A stretch of DNA of 64,000 bases, from positions 54,315,275 through 54,379,274 of the forward strand of contig CM035234.1 of NCBI GenBank assembly GCA_020226215.1. The letters run 5' to 3'. This DNA comes from Sindora glabra (taxonomy: Eukaryota; Streptophyta; Magnoliopsida; Fabales; Fabaceae). Shown here one piece after another: positions 12,597 through 25,970 of this stretch; the first letter of the stretch is position 1; every line of letters begins with the position of its first letter. Position numbers and translations under genes: made by a program. Under the pieces are notes generated by a model. That model had not been told where the DNA came from, ran no database searches, and saw only the letters and a program-made list of their open reading frames with translations.

Positions 12597-13980
12597 ATAT
12601 CTCTTAATACATAACTTAGCCATTCCTATCACTATGGTAGTTCAAAAATCTCAATCTACATGCCCCCACACATGACACTCCTTGTGTTAATACCAGTTAT
12701 AAGAATCTAATTTGTACTCATATTAAGTAAAAAAAAACTTATTATTTTTACTACCCTTTACACTAATTTTTCATTCTTCTTTCTTATATTAATTCCTAAA
12801 ACAAAATAAATTAGTCCATTTATTTAAAGTGTATTTTAGCACCACCCTACATGATTTTTTTAAAAAAGAAAAATTGCTTCTACACTACTCAATTTCATTA
12901 AAATGAACAAAATAATTAACTTATTCCTTTAAATGATTAATTCTTTAAGCTTTATTTTTAGCATTTAAATTGAATTATGACTTAAGTAATCATAATAAAA
13001 ACCAAAACATCATAAAACTTAAATAGCATGCCATCAATACATGATCAAGGTTACTTCAAACAAGTCTCACATAAATTTACATGTATTTGATCTTTTTCCT
13101 CCACATTGTAAATGTATAGAAACGGATAAGGTCATCAAATTACATAGTGATCATTGATTCACCATCTCTTTTTAAATAACACACTATAGTTTATTACTCA
13201 TTAGACAGAAAAGATTTAAAGATCATTCAGCTATATAATACTCAATTGCCCGTGGTGAAAAGTGACTTAAGAAGATTATGGCATTTGAGGAGGCAACAAG
13301 TAAATACAACTGGACCCCTCCTTTTGATAGTCACTAGCTTACTAATAGGGGCTTGGCTTCTCAGATCATTCACTTAGATAGTTGGAAACCTTTAAACCAT
13401 GCCTTTAAACATAACCCATTAATATGCCTTAGACTATACTCTAATATTAACCTTGTCATAACCCACCCTTACGATGCATGATCAATATAAGGAGTGACCA
13501 TCAACAACCTTTTACTAGCCTCTTAAATAAAAATATAGTTAATTTTAGAAAAATCTATTTTATGATATCCTAATTTATAGTGGAAATTAATATTTCTAAT
13601 AATAAAATGTAGAATGATACTATGCCACTATGTAATACATAGGTAAATATACCATTAAGTCCTCTAATTGTCTAGTGACTGCCTCAATAGACCGACTTCC
13701 TTTCGATAGATAGCAACTGAGTACCTATAAGGAAAATTCCATATAAAAAGGAACAAGAACAATAATAGAATGAATTTTCATAGAAAAATTAGTAAGTAAG
13801 TAAAATAGTATAAATGAATTGAAGTGAACTAAAAATTTAATGGTTATTCTATTGAATACTTCATACAAAGAAAAATGATAAGAGTCTATACTTTCTTGAG
13901 AAAAAAAGAGTGTCTGTGGATTAATCCACCTTATTAAGAAACAGATATAATGTGTGGTGCAAAATTTAGTCACTGTTGTC

Positions 13981-15560
13981 TCATTTATCTTATAATGTTA
14001 CACTCAAGGAAGCTATCCAAGTTAAGTTGCTCTATTCAAGCACATACTCCACTAGTTAATCACAATCATAAATCAATAATTTCACATATATCCTATTAAT
14101 GTCAATGCACTTGTCAATAAGCAAGTAGTATTCTTTTTAATAAATATTCTAGGGTTTTACGAATCCTTTTCCTCTTAGTTAATTTTTCATTCACATAACG
14201 ATGCTCATATTTCGAAGCATATACAATGGATAACATGAATAAATAAATAAATGCTTCTTAGTCAACCTTAACCTCTTGCAAACCTATTTTTGTCCTTCTT
14301 GGATTTGCCTTACCCTCTTATAAATGGTTTTCTGGATCCGATACTAATCATATAATCATATTTACCTCAATTTCATTATATTAGTCATGTAATGACATTA
14401 TTTTCATAATAAACATCACAAATTAATATATCAACATAGTAACTTATTCCCAACGTATATCACATCATAATCATATCCCATTTTTGGATCTTTAACATCA
14501 TATTCATATTATACTACATTCATTTTCTCAACATATAAATATAGGAACCATAGATTATCAAAACATCATAAGATTCCAACAAACTTGCAAAACTAAAAAT
14601 AATAAGGAATATTCAACCATAATTAAATATAAGCTTCTAAAGAGCTACTTTAGATGTACAATCCATTATAATAATTGAATACAAGCCTCCAAAAAGCTAC
14701 TTGTAAAGTATAATCCATTATAGTAATTTAATATAAATTAGGTTTTTCCCATATTTGTTTACAAATTTAATGTTCACTCGATGTTTATTCTTTAATAAGT
14801 CATCATACATCAATCCAACCCAAAAATTGTTTAAAGGAAATCATCCATACCCTTAACTCAACCAAATACCATAAGATAACTATGCTACAATAATTTCTCA
14901 CATACATTTAACACAAAATCACTAATAGTTAATACTTAAAACTTAACAACCTAAAATATATAAAACTAACCTAATATAAATAAATTTCTTATTTACTTAT
15001 ATTTAGAGGAGATAAGAAAATTTTGGAAAAGTGATTTACTTTCCCTATTTAACATAAGATTAAAGAAAATCAAATTGAGTCTCTAAATTCCTTAATTCTG
15101 CTTTTTCAAGTAAAACTTATGGGACAACTTTAAATTAGGAGGTCTATCTTGCTTTAGCTATGAATTTGAGATGATAATTGGTTTCCTTAGTTAGATCTTG
15201 TTTGAAACTGGAAGATGATGAGATTAAAGAAGAAAAATAGCAAAAGACTGGTGAAATTGTAGCAAGAAAATGAAAAGAAAATTGGCTATAAGTGTTTTAA
15301 GGTGATTTAAGGGCCATTTGGTAATTATAGGGTTACTCAAGGGTAAAATGAAAAAATATCCTAATTCTCCTCCATATAATCTTTGTGAATTCTAATTATA
15401 CACCAGTTAACATATAATTTATTTCTTCCTATTCTTATTAAAAAAACTTTATTGTTTTCAATTAAACTACCACTTTAATAATAATTATAATAATTAAATA
15501 AACATATTTAACAAACAAAAAAACTATTAAAATACTTCTAATATTCCAAGTGGTGTAACA
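13981..15560 (-). mobile_element. Ty3/gypsy LTR, family B copy 2
   Basis: It is collinear with B1 and on the minus strand starts TGTTACACCACTTGG. Two readings compete. As a solo insertion it is 1580 bp and flanked by a perfect TTGTC repeat (13976-13980 and 15561-15565), though its minus-strand end reads GA, not CA. As the 5' LTR of element B it would extend to ~13951, where the plus strand reads TGTGTGGTGCAAAATTTAGTC. A weak primer-site-like GATATAA precedes that, and the right TTGTC would then be one target copy. It contains the empty site for the SIRE-like insertion. Confidence 0.7.
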
Positions 15561-16045
15561 TTGTCATAGAGATCTTATCTTGTTTGTGTAAAGGATTTGA
15601 TAAAGATTTGCCTCCAAAATGCTTAATTGAAGAAGATTTGTGAAAACAAACGAGAAGAAGAAGAAGATAGTAGATGGAAAGTTAGGATTTAGGATATGGG
15701 TATTAGTGAGGAATGGGGGCTAATGTTGGGTTAAATAAAGATAAGGCATTTTTCAAATTTTTATCCTAAATCTTTTTCATACTTATATACTCACATCTAA
15801 TAACTTGTAACCTTTAATTTTTTTATTCAATACACTTTTTCTCAAATAAACCTTTTGAGTTTTTCATTCCAAGCTCACTCGAACAATTTATTTATTTTTT
15901 TCAATTAATTCTTTTTTCTTCAATGTCCTACTCACCTTTTTTTATCAGAATTTATCCATTCCATAAAAAAATTAATTTTAAATTATCATTGTCGAAATTA
16001 ATTTATTATTCCTTTTATACATAAAATTCTAAGGAGGATGTAACA
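15561..16045 (-). mobile_element. LTR fragment F
   Basis: On the minus strand it starts TGTTACATCCTCC at 16045, a typical gypsy LTR start. It carries the GAAGAAGAAGAAG tract and T-rich segments also seen, diverged, in LTR C. Whether bases 13951-13980 belong to it depends on how B2 is read. Too short and decayed for a firm family. Confidence 0.45.
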
Positions 16046-16118
16046 CTTAACCTTTCACAAATGAGCACATAGATTTAATACATAATATCACATTGTAGTA
16101 TTAATCATCTAACTTATC

Positions 16119-19100
16119 AATCAAGACGTAAGCTCAATCATAATCAACGTGAATCTTGATATCGATTTTCACTAGCCTTAACATTGATTCCTCTAATCTA
16201 TCCAATGGAAGTATTCATATTTCTAAGGGGACTCAAAATTCACTTTAAAATTTATGGAAAAATGGATAAAAATCTCCCTTATTTTTGGACATTTCTCAAG
16301 AGCCACACCTCCTAAAATACACAACTTATGAATTTTTCTTAAATATGACAATAATTTCAACATATACAATATTGCACAATCTCCAAATATACATAGATAA
16401 GTAATTCAACATATCAAGTGTTGATCTAATATGATCTTTAATTCATTTCTAATCTTAATCCAAATTGTCAAATCTTTTCATAAAGAGGTCTCGGTTCTCT
16501 ATAGGTATAATAGGCTCAAATTTCAACCCAAAAACATTTAAAATAAAATAAAGTGAGTTACAAGAACTCAATAAGCATATATTTAATGCTATCTTGTAGG
16601 AGATTAGTTTTATATATAAAAATAATTGTAGGCTAATCATGTATTAATTGGAAGATAATAGCAAACCTATTTTTTGGATTTTTTGAAATATATGAAACCA
16701 AGCCTCGATATGGGAGTTCACTTGCACTTGACTCAAACTCTGTATCTCATATCACAATTCATAGAAACCTCATTTATCCATTAGTACACGACATCATTAT
16801 CATATCATATACTACTCATTCCGAGTAGACATCACAATCATAAACAATCATTAAGGCTTAAATACAAGTAAATTATCTTGGTCACACTAATAGTCATGTC
16901 TAATTACAAATAATTTCCAATATCATATCATATCATATCACATATCCAGTTATAGTAAACATTTATGTAGTTGCCTTTTAATTTACAAGTCAATCTTATA
17001 TTTTTCTCAACTATTTGTAGGAATTTTCCATTTGACTTTCAAATCAATCTTATATCCTTTATAACTATTTGTCAAGAATTTTGCATCTGGCTTTTAGAGT
17101 ATCATTCCATTATAGTTCATAATTTTCAATGTTATTGCTCTAACACAGTTCACAATATCTAATGCCATCCATGGTAGGATTCATAGATAATACATGCATG
17201 AGAGCTTAACCATTATATCATAATTGTTTATAAAACTTTAATGCAAAATAACTAATTCATCACTAAACAGTATCAAGCATATAGTAGTACATGCATGAGT
17301 ATATAATAATGTTGTCATGTTCTTCTATACAACCATAACATATAGATATCATTGAAACTTAATCATAATCCATCAATAACTAGGAACACCATTACCATGC
17401 TTCCATTATGCACTTTGATAAATTAACATTCCCTCAAATAAATAATTATACTTATACCATATAACTAAATTTATACATGAGTATATATACATGATTATAA
17501 AATTTGTATTATCAATAAGAAAAAAATGCAATTCATAACATTTAAGCTATCTTTCATTAAGACAATAATCTATGGTGAGATATATACTCACTTGGTGTGG
17601 CATGTTTATCGAAGAAGCTTAGAGTGGTTTATTTCATTCTCTTTTCATCTTCTTATTTGACCACCATTTAAAATAATATTATGAATATCAGTATATTAAT
17701 TATTTTTCTTTCCAAGAATTACAAATCCAATTTGCATGTCATAATATGATAATATTCCTTATTACCAATTTCCTATATTTCCTAACATAGGCTTATCCAA
17801 TCAAACTCTATACTTCAAGGATTTACTTATTAACTTTTATGATATAAATGTACTCTAAGTATAGTAACTTAGTATTCCAGAGTCTTAAATCATTATTTTA
17901 TCAATGTTATGTCAATTATCCAAATAAGATAATGAAATGGGAGTTTTAGAATTGGATGTGAAATGATTGATATAATAAGTTCTTATATTGTAAGTATGCC
18001 ATAGTCATATCATTCTAGCATTTTACAATATAAAAATCATATTTTTCTCATATATCATCATATATCTAAAAATACTTCTAAGAATTGATTTTCTAAAATA
18101 TACAACTACCATTGAAAATATTATTATATAATATTCTAAAATAATTGTACTTACGTTAGTTAGATATTTTAGAGCATAAAAATCATATTTTTCTAAGGTA
18201 TCATGACCTATCTCAAATATACATAAAAATGGGTTTCTTGAATCATATGTAAATCCTTCAAAGTAGTAAAATAAAATACTCCATGTATGTTTTAATTATC
18301 TACTATAGTATTTCATAACATAAAAAGATTATATTTTTTTATATATCTCATCACATACACAAATGGGTTTTCATTTAATTTAAATCTGATTTACTTAAAA
18401 CATTAGAATATAATTCTCCAAGAAGACTTCATTTATATTATTAGACCATTAAATAATGTGAAAATCATATCTTTAGAAATATCACAATAAATTCATGATT
18501 TTCATTGATAGGGATTCTTTTTTAAACCAAAATTGTTTAGTCATAATAAAAAGGGGCTTTGAGCTTCTAAGAGTTCAGCATTTTCTACAGAATGTTTGGT
18601 AAGATGAATGGTGATTAAAGTGTCATGGTTTGCTAGCAAAATGAAAAGTTAGGAGCTCAATTGCCACGCAAGACCTAACAACTCTCCCCTATCCTCCACT
18701 AGCTATGTCCACCTCAAATGGAACTGGAGGAAGGAACGATGGCTAGAATAGAGTGGATCATGCTGAAGATTTGCTATCATTGCAACTCCACTCAACTCTA
18801 TCATACTGGCGAGCTCTTATTGCTTGTTAACAATTTGCAAGTAACAAGATAGCTTGATGACATTACCTAACATACTAGCTTATTAGCAGAAAGCTATAGA
18901 AACAAAATAGGAATCGAAGTTGGGAGGTATGACCAAAAGCGAAGAAAATAGAGAAGGTTTTAGGAATAATTTGGAAGAAGAAAAGAGAAGAAACATAAGG
19001 GGAGAGAAGAGAGCCAGTCGGGATCAAATAAAAGGAGAGAGAGTACTAACATAAGAAGAAAAATAAAGAGAAGGAGAGAGAAAAAAATAGAAAAAGCTAT

Positions 19101-19624
19101 TTTTGGAAAGAAGGTTTTGACATACTTAAAGAAATGAGAGAGAAATGTTAAAAAAATGAGCTGTGGGTAATGATTCCATACTTCTCACACTTATAAGTTC
19201 AATTTCCTTTGACAACAAATTTTCTTTTATAATATCTCAAGCATTAATTTACTTCAAAACTCATTTTTATAAATCAAGTTTTATTTAAAAAATCTTAACC
19301 CAGTTATTTTTTATTTTCCCTTAATATATATAAATATATATTTATAATAACTTAGTAAATTTAAAATTCCTAAAAATACTTATTTTAAACTTTCATAATT
19401 CTTAAAAATAAAATATAAGCAAATTATTTCATGAATCCTTTTGGAAAATATTTAGATAGGTCTTAAGTCAATAATAGTCATACAAAAATAAATTTATTTT
19501 AGTTATTAACATCAATACCATTTTATCATTTTAAAGATAAATTTAAAATCAAATATTGGCCAAACAAATAAAATAAATCCTGATAAGCATTGAAGTTTAT
19601 AAAACTTTAATTTAGGATATTATA
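16119..19624 (-). mobile_element. Solo LTR, Ty3/gypsy family A copy 1
   Basis: It is collinear along its length with 52307-55867 (A2). C1 (30826-30900) shows the same flanks joined without it, so it is an insertion into LTR C. Ends are decayed (AATCAAGACG at the left, GGATATTATA at the right), and the target duplication is no longer clear. TCAAT/TCATT fits if the left edge is 16122. Length is about 3.5 kb. No coding sequence; the part matching the GC-rich pocket of A2 (18560-19150) is AT-enriched here. Confidence 0.75.
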
Positions 19625-19714
19625 TCATTATTCTCATCCCTTCTACAATTTATAATATAACTTAACAATCAAATCAAATTCATGCTCATAATATCACAAT
19701 CACAATAAGATTAT

Positions 19715-19737
19715 ACACACACACACACACACACACA
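19715..19737. repeat. (AC)n microsatellite
   Basis: About 11 AC units within LTR C2. The equivalent site in C1 (~30965-30990) is TACATACATATAAACATA, so the pure run formed in this copy. Confidence 0.9.
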
Positions 19738-19969
19738 AAAGCAAGACCTTACATGGCTTACCTTTTTTAAATAAAATCAAAGAATCCAACCTTTTTAAAT
19801 CTTATGGAATCATGATATTAAAATTTACATGCTTCTATTACTTTAGACGCACACTACTTGACTTCTCACCTATATTACTATTCATTATTTTTATTTAAGG
19901 TCATTTATTCTTATCTTATATGTATATCAAGGTCCAATAATTTAGGTTGTTGTAAAAAGAAATAGGGCA

Positions 19970-20215
19970 GTAGTCAATTATGTACTTAATTATAAGTGGC
20001 TAAAAAAGAATCTTTGGCACCTATATTTGATTATGTAGTCAACTATAAGGTTCTAGATAGCAACTCTAGATAATCATAGTTGATAATGTAATCAACTATC
20101 ACTATCTAAAGAGCAATCTTGGTTTGTGTAGTTAACTATATAATCAACTATACTAGTCTACAAAGCACCTTGATGTAAATAGTTAATTATATAGTTAGCT
20201 ATTACCTTACGAATC
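19970..20215. repeat. Palindromic minisatellite in LTR C2
   Basis: Repeats of GTAGTCAACTATA and GATAATCATAGTTGATAAT alternate with a 'CTAGATAGCAACTCTAGA' spacer. The unit is about 60-65 bp. GTCAACTAT and ATAGTTGA arms make each unit an imperfect inverted repeat. Confidence 0.65.
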
Positions 20216-22737
20216 ACATATTTGTTAGCAAAATATTGTTTATCTATTTTAGGTAACCCTTAAATCACATTTATTTCATACCAAAACATAACCAAACTCT
20301 TAAACACTAAAATACCATTCTTAAACAACAAAATCATCCTTTATTCATCAACTTTAAGGCTTGAAACCACATTTTCATATGTAATAATCAAATGTGCTAT
20401 GAATACCAAACTTAAGCAATATAATGAATATAAACGTTAGATTTAAATAGAATGCTACTAACTTAACTTCAAGAAAATGTTAGGATGATTGGATTAAAGT
20501 TTATTTATTCCTTTATTATATAAAAACATTGATCTAGATCCCTTTTGCTTGGCTTGAAGAAGAAAAAGAAGAAAAGTGGATAAGAAAGGTAAGGAAGGAA
20601 GAGATATCTAGGTTTCTTTTAGGGAAATAAAGGATTTAAGGGGAGGAAACAAAAGTTGTGGGATAAAAAGGGTGAAATAAGGGCAGCGGCAAAATGAAAA
20701 AAGTATCTTAAATTTCTTCCATGTTTGTATGCTTACCTTTAAACACCTTTAACCTTTAAACATTGTATTTCATTTACTTCTCCTTACCTAATTTGTACCA
20801 GATCCTTCTTCCAAATTTATTCAAATAATTAATTATTATCTGCATAAAATTTTATTATATATTTTTTATGGAAATGTCTTTAAAATATTTTAATTTTTAA
20901 AGGTTGAAATAGTACTTCCTTTTCAAGAGAATTTATTTTCAAAACTTAGTACCTCACTACTCTTAATAAGTTCTAGAAAATTAGACAAGCACTACATTAG
21001 TGCTTACAAAAATAAGTTTAAATATTTCTATCATGTTTCCACTTTGACACCTAATTAGCTTTTTTAATTCCAAGACATCCCTAACAATTTATTTGGAACG
21101 AGGTGTTATATAATACCCTAATAGAGCAGGAAATTCTAAGAAAAACATTAGAATAGAAACCACCCTAATAGAAACCTAATAAGATAATCAGGTGAAGTTT
21201 GGTAAATTGTAGAAATAGTTTAAGAATACATCTATCCAGAATATTTATAGAAATTATATTAGGCATTAATATGGGTCAAAATATCATAAAAAGCCTAACA
21301 TTAACTTTAGAAAAAAAATGTGCAAAGGTCTAATAGAAAATTAGGAGCTCGTGTAGCCTAAAATTAGCTTGGATAACTTAAAAAATCTAAAGATTAGATG
21401 CAAAATTGAAATAAACCATTTTGACTTATTTAGGTTGATATGTATTAATTTTTTAAGCCCAAATTTTATCCTAAAATTAAAAAAAAATGAGGTCCAAGTG
21501 AAGTCCAATCTTGTAAAAGAAGTTTATGGTAATTAGATAAATAAGTAAAAAATTAAGGGTATTTGTTAGCAATTATTTTTAGGCATTTTATTTAGTTGAA
21601 TTTTAGTGGATTGTGAGAAATTATCTTCTAAAAAATATGCCCCTATGTGCCAATTATCACTAAATTTATAAAAAAAAGGGGAGGGAAGAAGAGCTTATGA
21701 AAGAAGTTTAAGAAGTAGTACAAAAGGCTTTTCAAATCAATTTTGCACAAATATTTCTACCCCTCTTAGCTCCAAAAAGTGACCTCCTTAGGGTTTTCAA
21801 GTGAGACTTGCAAACTTCTAACAATTTCTAAGAGATTTGTGAAGTGATACCATCATATTCTTGTAAGATAACTTAGGTTTTTTCTTTATCTTCTTCAAGT
21901 TTTCATAATAATCTTCTCTCCAAAATTTTTAAAACTTAGTTTATTTTAGTGAACTTGCTCTTTTGTTTTTCTAAAAGGTCTTTGGAAGGTTAAAGAGTTA
22001 AGAAGTTGAAGTAAGTAATAACTATCCTTTGTTCCATTGAGTTTTCTTATGAAAGATGAAGAACTTAATGATATTTGCCATTATGGATGTTAAATCAAGT
22101 TGTGGTGCTATAAGATTTGATTTTGATATTGTATAAATATTGATATGAGGATATGATGTTGGTATTATAATGTCAAGATGAGTTTTTCCCTAAAGAGATA
22201 ACAATAGAACTATATTAAAATTAAAAATAAACCATTAAAAAAAGTTAATGGTTTGGTTTTGGTTCTCTTTGGAATTATAGTTTAGAAATTTCTTAAATTT
22301 AAATTTTTTATATAATTATATTACAAATAGTATTAGAATAGGTTTAGAAATAATTAGGAATTTATGGAGAATTTTAGAGTTATGAAAAGTAAACTTTTAT
22401 GGACTTTGATTACAAAAGTTCAAATAGAATCTGGATTCTATATGTTAAAGTTTAGTGTTGCTTGTGCCATAATTTGATTGAAAAAGATTAAAGTAATTCT
22501 TTAATTATTAATATATTAGTAACGTTAATAGAAATTTGGTTGCAATTGGAATTAATTTAGATGCCACGAAGGCTTTTTTTCCACAATAACTCTAAAACTA
22601 ACTAGAATTGGCAATTTTGAGCTTTTAGTTCTATATGAATAGTATCATTGTGTAATTTTTGTGAAATAATTGAAGTTTTTTCATCATTAACATGTTGGGA
22701 ATGTTGTATCAAAATTTGATAATGATTGGAGGTGATT

Positions 22738-22900
22738 TGGATATTGAAAAGAGGCTTTTACTATAATTACTCTTGATCTATTTTGTTTTGGTTGTTATAG
22801 TTTTGGTATTGTTTTGGATATTGAAAAGAGGCTTTTATTGTAATTACTCTTGTGTTATTCTATTTTGATTGCTATAATTTTAGTACTGTGTGAATAGTAC
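22738..22900 (+). repeat. ~78-bp tandem duplication inside LTR E2
   Basis: GGATATTGAAAAGAGGCTTTT occurs at about 22738 and again at about 22816, each followed by TAATTACTCTTG and a similar tail. E1 has a single copy here, so the duplication is private to E2. Confidence 0.75.
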
Positions 22901-23419
22901 TTAAGAATGACTAAACTATAACAAAATTTTTGTTTGATGTTTATTAATGTGTTAAATATATTAAATAAAATTTTGATAAAAAATTTTGATTGATTTGACA
23001 GCTAATAAAGTCACCAAATCATAGAAATCTTTTATGTTACATAGCAAATTAAATTTTGTATGTTCTTATTAAGAAATGTTGTAAGAAATTGAAATGTATG
23101 AAGTAATTGATGGTATTTGGACTATAATTGATAGTTATTTAGAAAAGTTAAGTGTTATCATTGTCTTGAATGGAAAGGTTATGTGTCAACTTTGGATATA
23201 GTGCTCTATGATGATGAAAATTTAAAATATATGAGAATAGAAAGATTTTATAGCATATTTGATATTTTGACCATACCTATTAAATAAAATGAGTAATTGA
23301 TGCTATGATTGACATTGTAATATTACTCGACATGAATCTAATTTGTAATGGGAGGTATTCATCGTTCACAAAGAAGGAAAGTAGTGGCAAGGATTGAAAA
23401 GATTAGGTTAGTGGCTTTA

Positions 23420-25085
23420 TGTTAGGTTTCGGATCATCATACGCAATGGAAAATTAAAAAGTTTAATTCAAATTCTACCTAGGATCCAGGCAAAAGGGCA
23501 TAAATAAATGTTAGGATTTTATCTTTTGTGTGCTCGTGTTCTTTCTAAACAGAACCTTGAAAAAGTGAGATGAATCACGAATCAAATGCCAACCAGATGG
23601 TACAACAGTCTACAGTATTCACATGGAGTGAACAATAGCTTCTCACCCTCCACGAATCTACTAGGATATGTTTTTCTCTTAACAATTAGGATTGGCACAT
23701 TTTCTGAATGAATTTAGGGTTTAATGGTAGTTAATGTGTTGTACAATGTGCTGCCTTCAAGTTCCTTTTATAGAACTAAGGCAAACTATATTCCTAATCC
23801 TACTAGGATAATACTTCCAAAAATCCTAATCACACTTGACAACTATCACCTTATCCTTATCATGGAGAGCGTGAGGAGAGATATGACTTATCCATTATCC
23901 AATATTAGATAATAATATTATCTCATAATATAATTATCTAATATTAAAAAGGCATATAGTTATCTTATATTAGAAAATAATATTATCTCATAATATAATT
24001 ATCTAATAATATAATTATATGATATTACTTTAATATCAAATAATATCACATAATATATCATATATATTACATGAAAATATATTATTATTTTAGTAATATA
24101 TATGTATAAAAATAAGCCCAATTAATTGAATTTTAATCCAACTAAAGCCTAATTAATTATTGTCTTATTTTTACTCCTTTTGTGTGACCCTATTGGTTTT
24201 TACTATATTAGTAATAGCCCATTTGTGGACCATAGACAGTGGCGGTATCTAGCAATACATCACTACCACTTAAGTAGTAAAAATATCCGTAACTCAATAT
24301 TCACTTAATGTGTGAACAATACTTTGCAATATAGTCTTTTTTGTAACGATATCAAAATCAAACTAGAGGCATGGAACGCGTCATCTTCATTGATGTTCAA
24401 TTTATGTTTCTTGATACTAAATAGATTAACTTAAATAAATGATTAATATCTTATATTGATCCATTTGAGCATGACCATGCATTGCTTAATCTCACTCAAT
24501 CAAGGGGCCCAAGGATATCACTCTTATTTATGTAATAGGAACAAAATTCCCATCTACATCATTCACATCCCTCTGTATGATTCATGACAAACCTAATCAA
24601 TGTTTTACAACACATCCTGATTAAAGGTGATACAGGACGATATCAAAGTGTGTAACTCCTTATGTAGGGAATCACAATGACTTCAGGTCAAAGGACTACG
24701 TGCATTGTAGTCACATAAGAATAAGTAATGACACATGATAATCCATGTAACTTTCTCATTGCGGGCCAGTTTAGTACATTTGTTCACTAACAATATACCC
24801 ATGTATGGACTTGATATCACATATCCATGATTCATAATCATTAGTCACTATACATGCTAGTCTCGATGTATTATTACTATCCTTTTTATAATAATACTTG
24901 ACCAAGGATATTTTAGAAATAGTAAAATTTTACCAGGAATAATTATTATATTAAGTTTATAAATTACGCAGAATAAAGAAATATGAAAACAAAAATAATT
25001 ATTGAATTTCCTGAAATAAAAAATATAATACATTATGCATTATTATAATCATCCCCATGATTGGATTTTAGGACATACACCAACA
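23420..25085 (-). mobile_element. Solo LTR, Ty1/copia (Tork-like), copy 1
   Basis: In plus order it reads TGTTAGG...CCAACA and is flanked by a perfect 5-bp target duplication CTTTA (23415-23419 and 25086-25090). E1 preserves the empty site at 1507-1511. On the minus strand it starts TGTTGGTGTATGTCCTAAAA, a start common in plant copia LTRs, so it lies in minus orientation. Length is 1666 bp with no coding sequence. Copies 2 and 3 lie at 47689-49212 and 37395-37901. Confidence 0.9.
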
Positions 25086-25589
25086 CTTTATACCTATGGT
25101 GGTGAGGGATAAAGTTGAATTGAAAATATAAGAGAAAACTTATATACCAACTATTACCATTCTTTATAATAATCTTTGCAAACATTATATAAAAAAGTTA
25201 TAACAAATATAATAGAGTTTAAATTAGATTATCATTTATTTTACATTGTTATATATGTCTTTAATATATTATGGTGAAACTTCTCTAGAAAAAGGAGAAA
25301 AGTAGTCATTCACTGAATATTTTAATACCACCCTCTTTGTTGTTGGATTTTCATTTATAGATTCTAAACATAGATCCTAGAGGAATGACGACATCTACAC
25401 TAGGACCTTCCTATCTCCATAGGAACTTTCTAGGTTATATTTCATTATAAATTCCATATGACAATAATAAGATCTCATATTAATTATATTGTAAAAATAA
25501 AAAAGCTAAATTCCAAGTCAAATCCTTTTGTAATCAATCATGTTTTACCAACCCATTCACATAAGGATATATTTAGCAGTTTTAGTTTT

Positions 25590-25661
25590 GTTAATATGCC
25601 AAATCCTCTTTCTTCCTTATCTATTGAATTTATTCCTAAGGAAGATATTAAATGGAGATAG
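25590..25661 (+). other. Short frame shared by LTR copies E2 and E1
   Basis: Counterpart of 1979-2050: 23 codons from Val-Asn-Met-Pro to Trp-Arg-stop, with no indel between copies. Here the frame stays open leftwards to about 25458. In E1 that upstream part contains a stop. Function unknown and possibly none. Confidence 0.3.
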
Positions 25662-25959
25662 GATGGTTCAAGTTAGAAGTTTTTCCTCTTACAATATTTG
25701 TGTAAAAACTCTAGCTTTTGAGAAACTTTCATACTCTTGTATAAATATTTTGATATCTAAAAATATTTTTTAAATTTCTAAAAACATGTGCAATTAGTTT
25801 TACTTTCTATAAATGTTTATTCTTACTTTTAATAGAGTTAAGTAGTAAAAGAGTTAGTAATATCTTAAAGGCATTTAAAGACATCTAGTTAGTATTTTAT
25901 CACAAGTTGGTTATCCTTATGCTAGTTACAACACTCAAAAGTCGGGTCATGATATGATA

Positions 25960-25970
25960 CCCTCCTTTTC
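25960..25970 (-). other. Polypurine tract of gypsy element C
   Basis: The minus strand reads GAAAAGGAGGG directly before the start of LTR C2, once solo LTR E2 and its duplicated target are removed. This places C2 as the 3' LTR and the sequence to the right as the internal region. Confidence 0.55.

Larger units (their letters stand above)
9867..13949 (-). mobile_element. Decayed internal region of gypsy element B
   Basis: The region lies between B1 with its polypurine tract and B2. Segments 10320-10735 and 13020-13500 are collinear with 27000-27390 and 29580-30120, the internal region of element C, so the two elements are related. The minus strand is purine-rich, as expected for the sense strand. 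I could not recover RT, RNase H or integrase motifs: stop codons and indels are frequent throughout. No other gene is visible in this stretch. Confidence 0.5.
16046..21108 (-). mobile_element. Ty3/gypsy LTR, family C copy 2, 3' LTR of element C, split by A1
   Basis: Pieces 16046-16118 and 19625-21108 join into about 1.56 kb. The joined sequence is collinear with 30800-31202 (C1) as far as C1 extends. On the minus strand it starts TAACACCTCGTTCC. The five bases TGTTA (21104-21108) were duplicated by insertion of E2, and a polypurine tract resumes at 25960 beyond E2. The left edge abuts fragment F. It contains an (AC)n run and a palindromic minisatellite. Confidence 0.65.
21109..25954 (+). mobile_element. 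Solo LTR, Ty3/gypsy family E copy 2, carrying a nested copia LTR
   Basis: It runs from TATAATACCCTAATAGAGC to TCGGGTCATGATA, the classic gypsy LTR form TGTAATACCC...GTCATGACA with TG and CA decayed to TA. Flanks TGTTA (21104-21108) and TGATA (25955-25959) are a 5-bp target duplication with one mismatch. Net length without the nested copia LTR is 3175 bp. It inserted at the very edge of LTR C2, separating it from its polypurine tract. No primer site follows, so it is a lone LTR. Confidence 0.85.
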
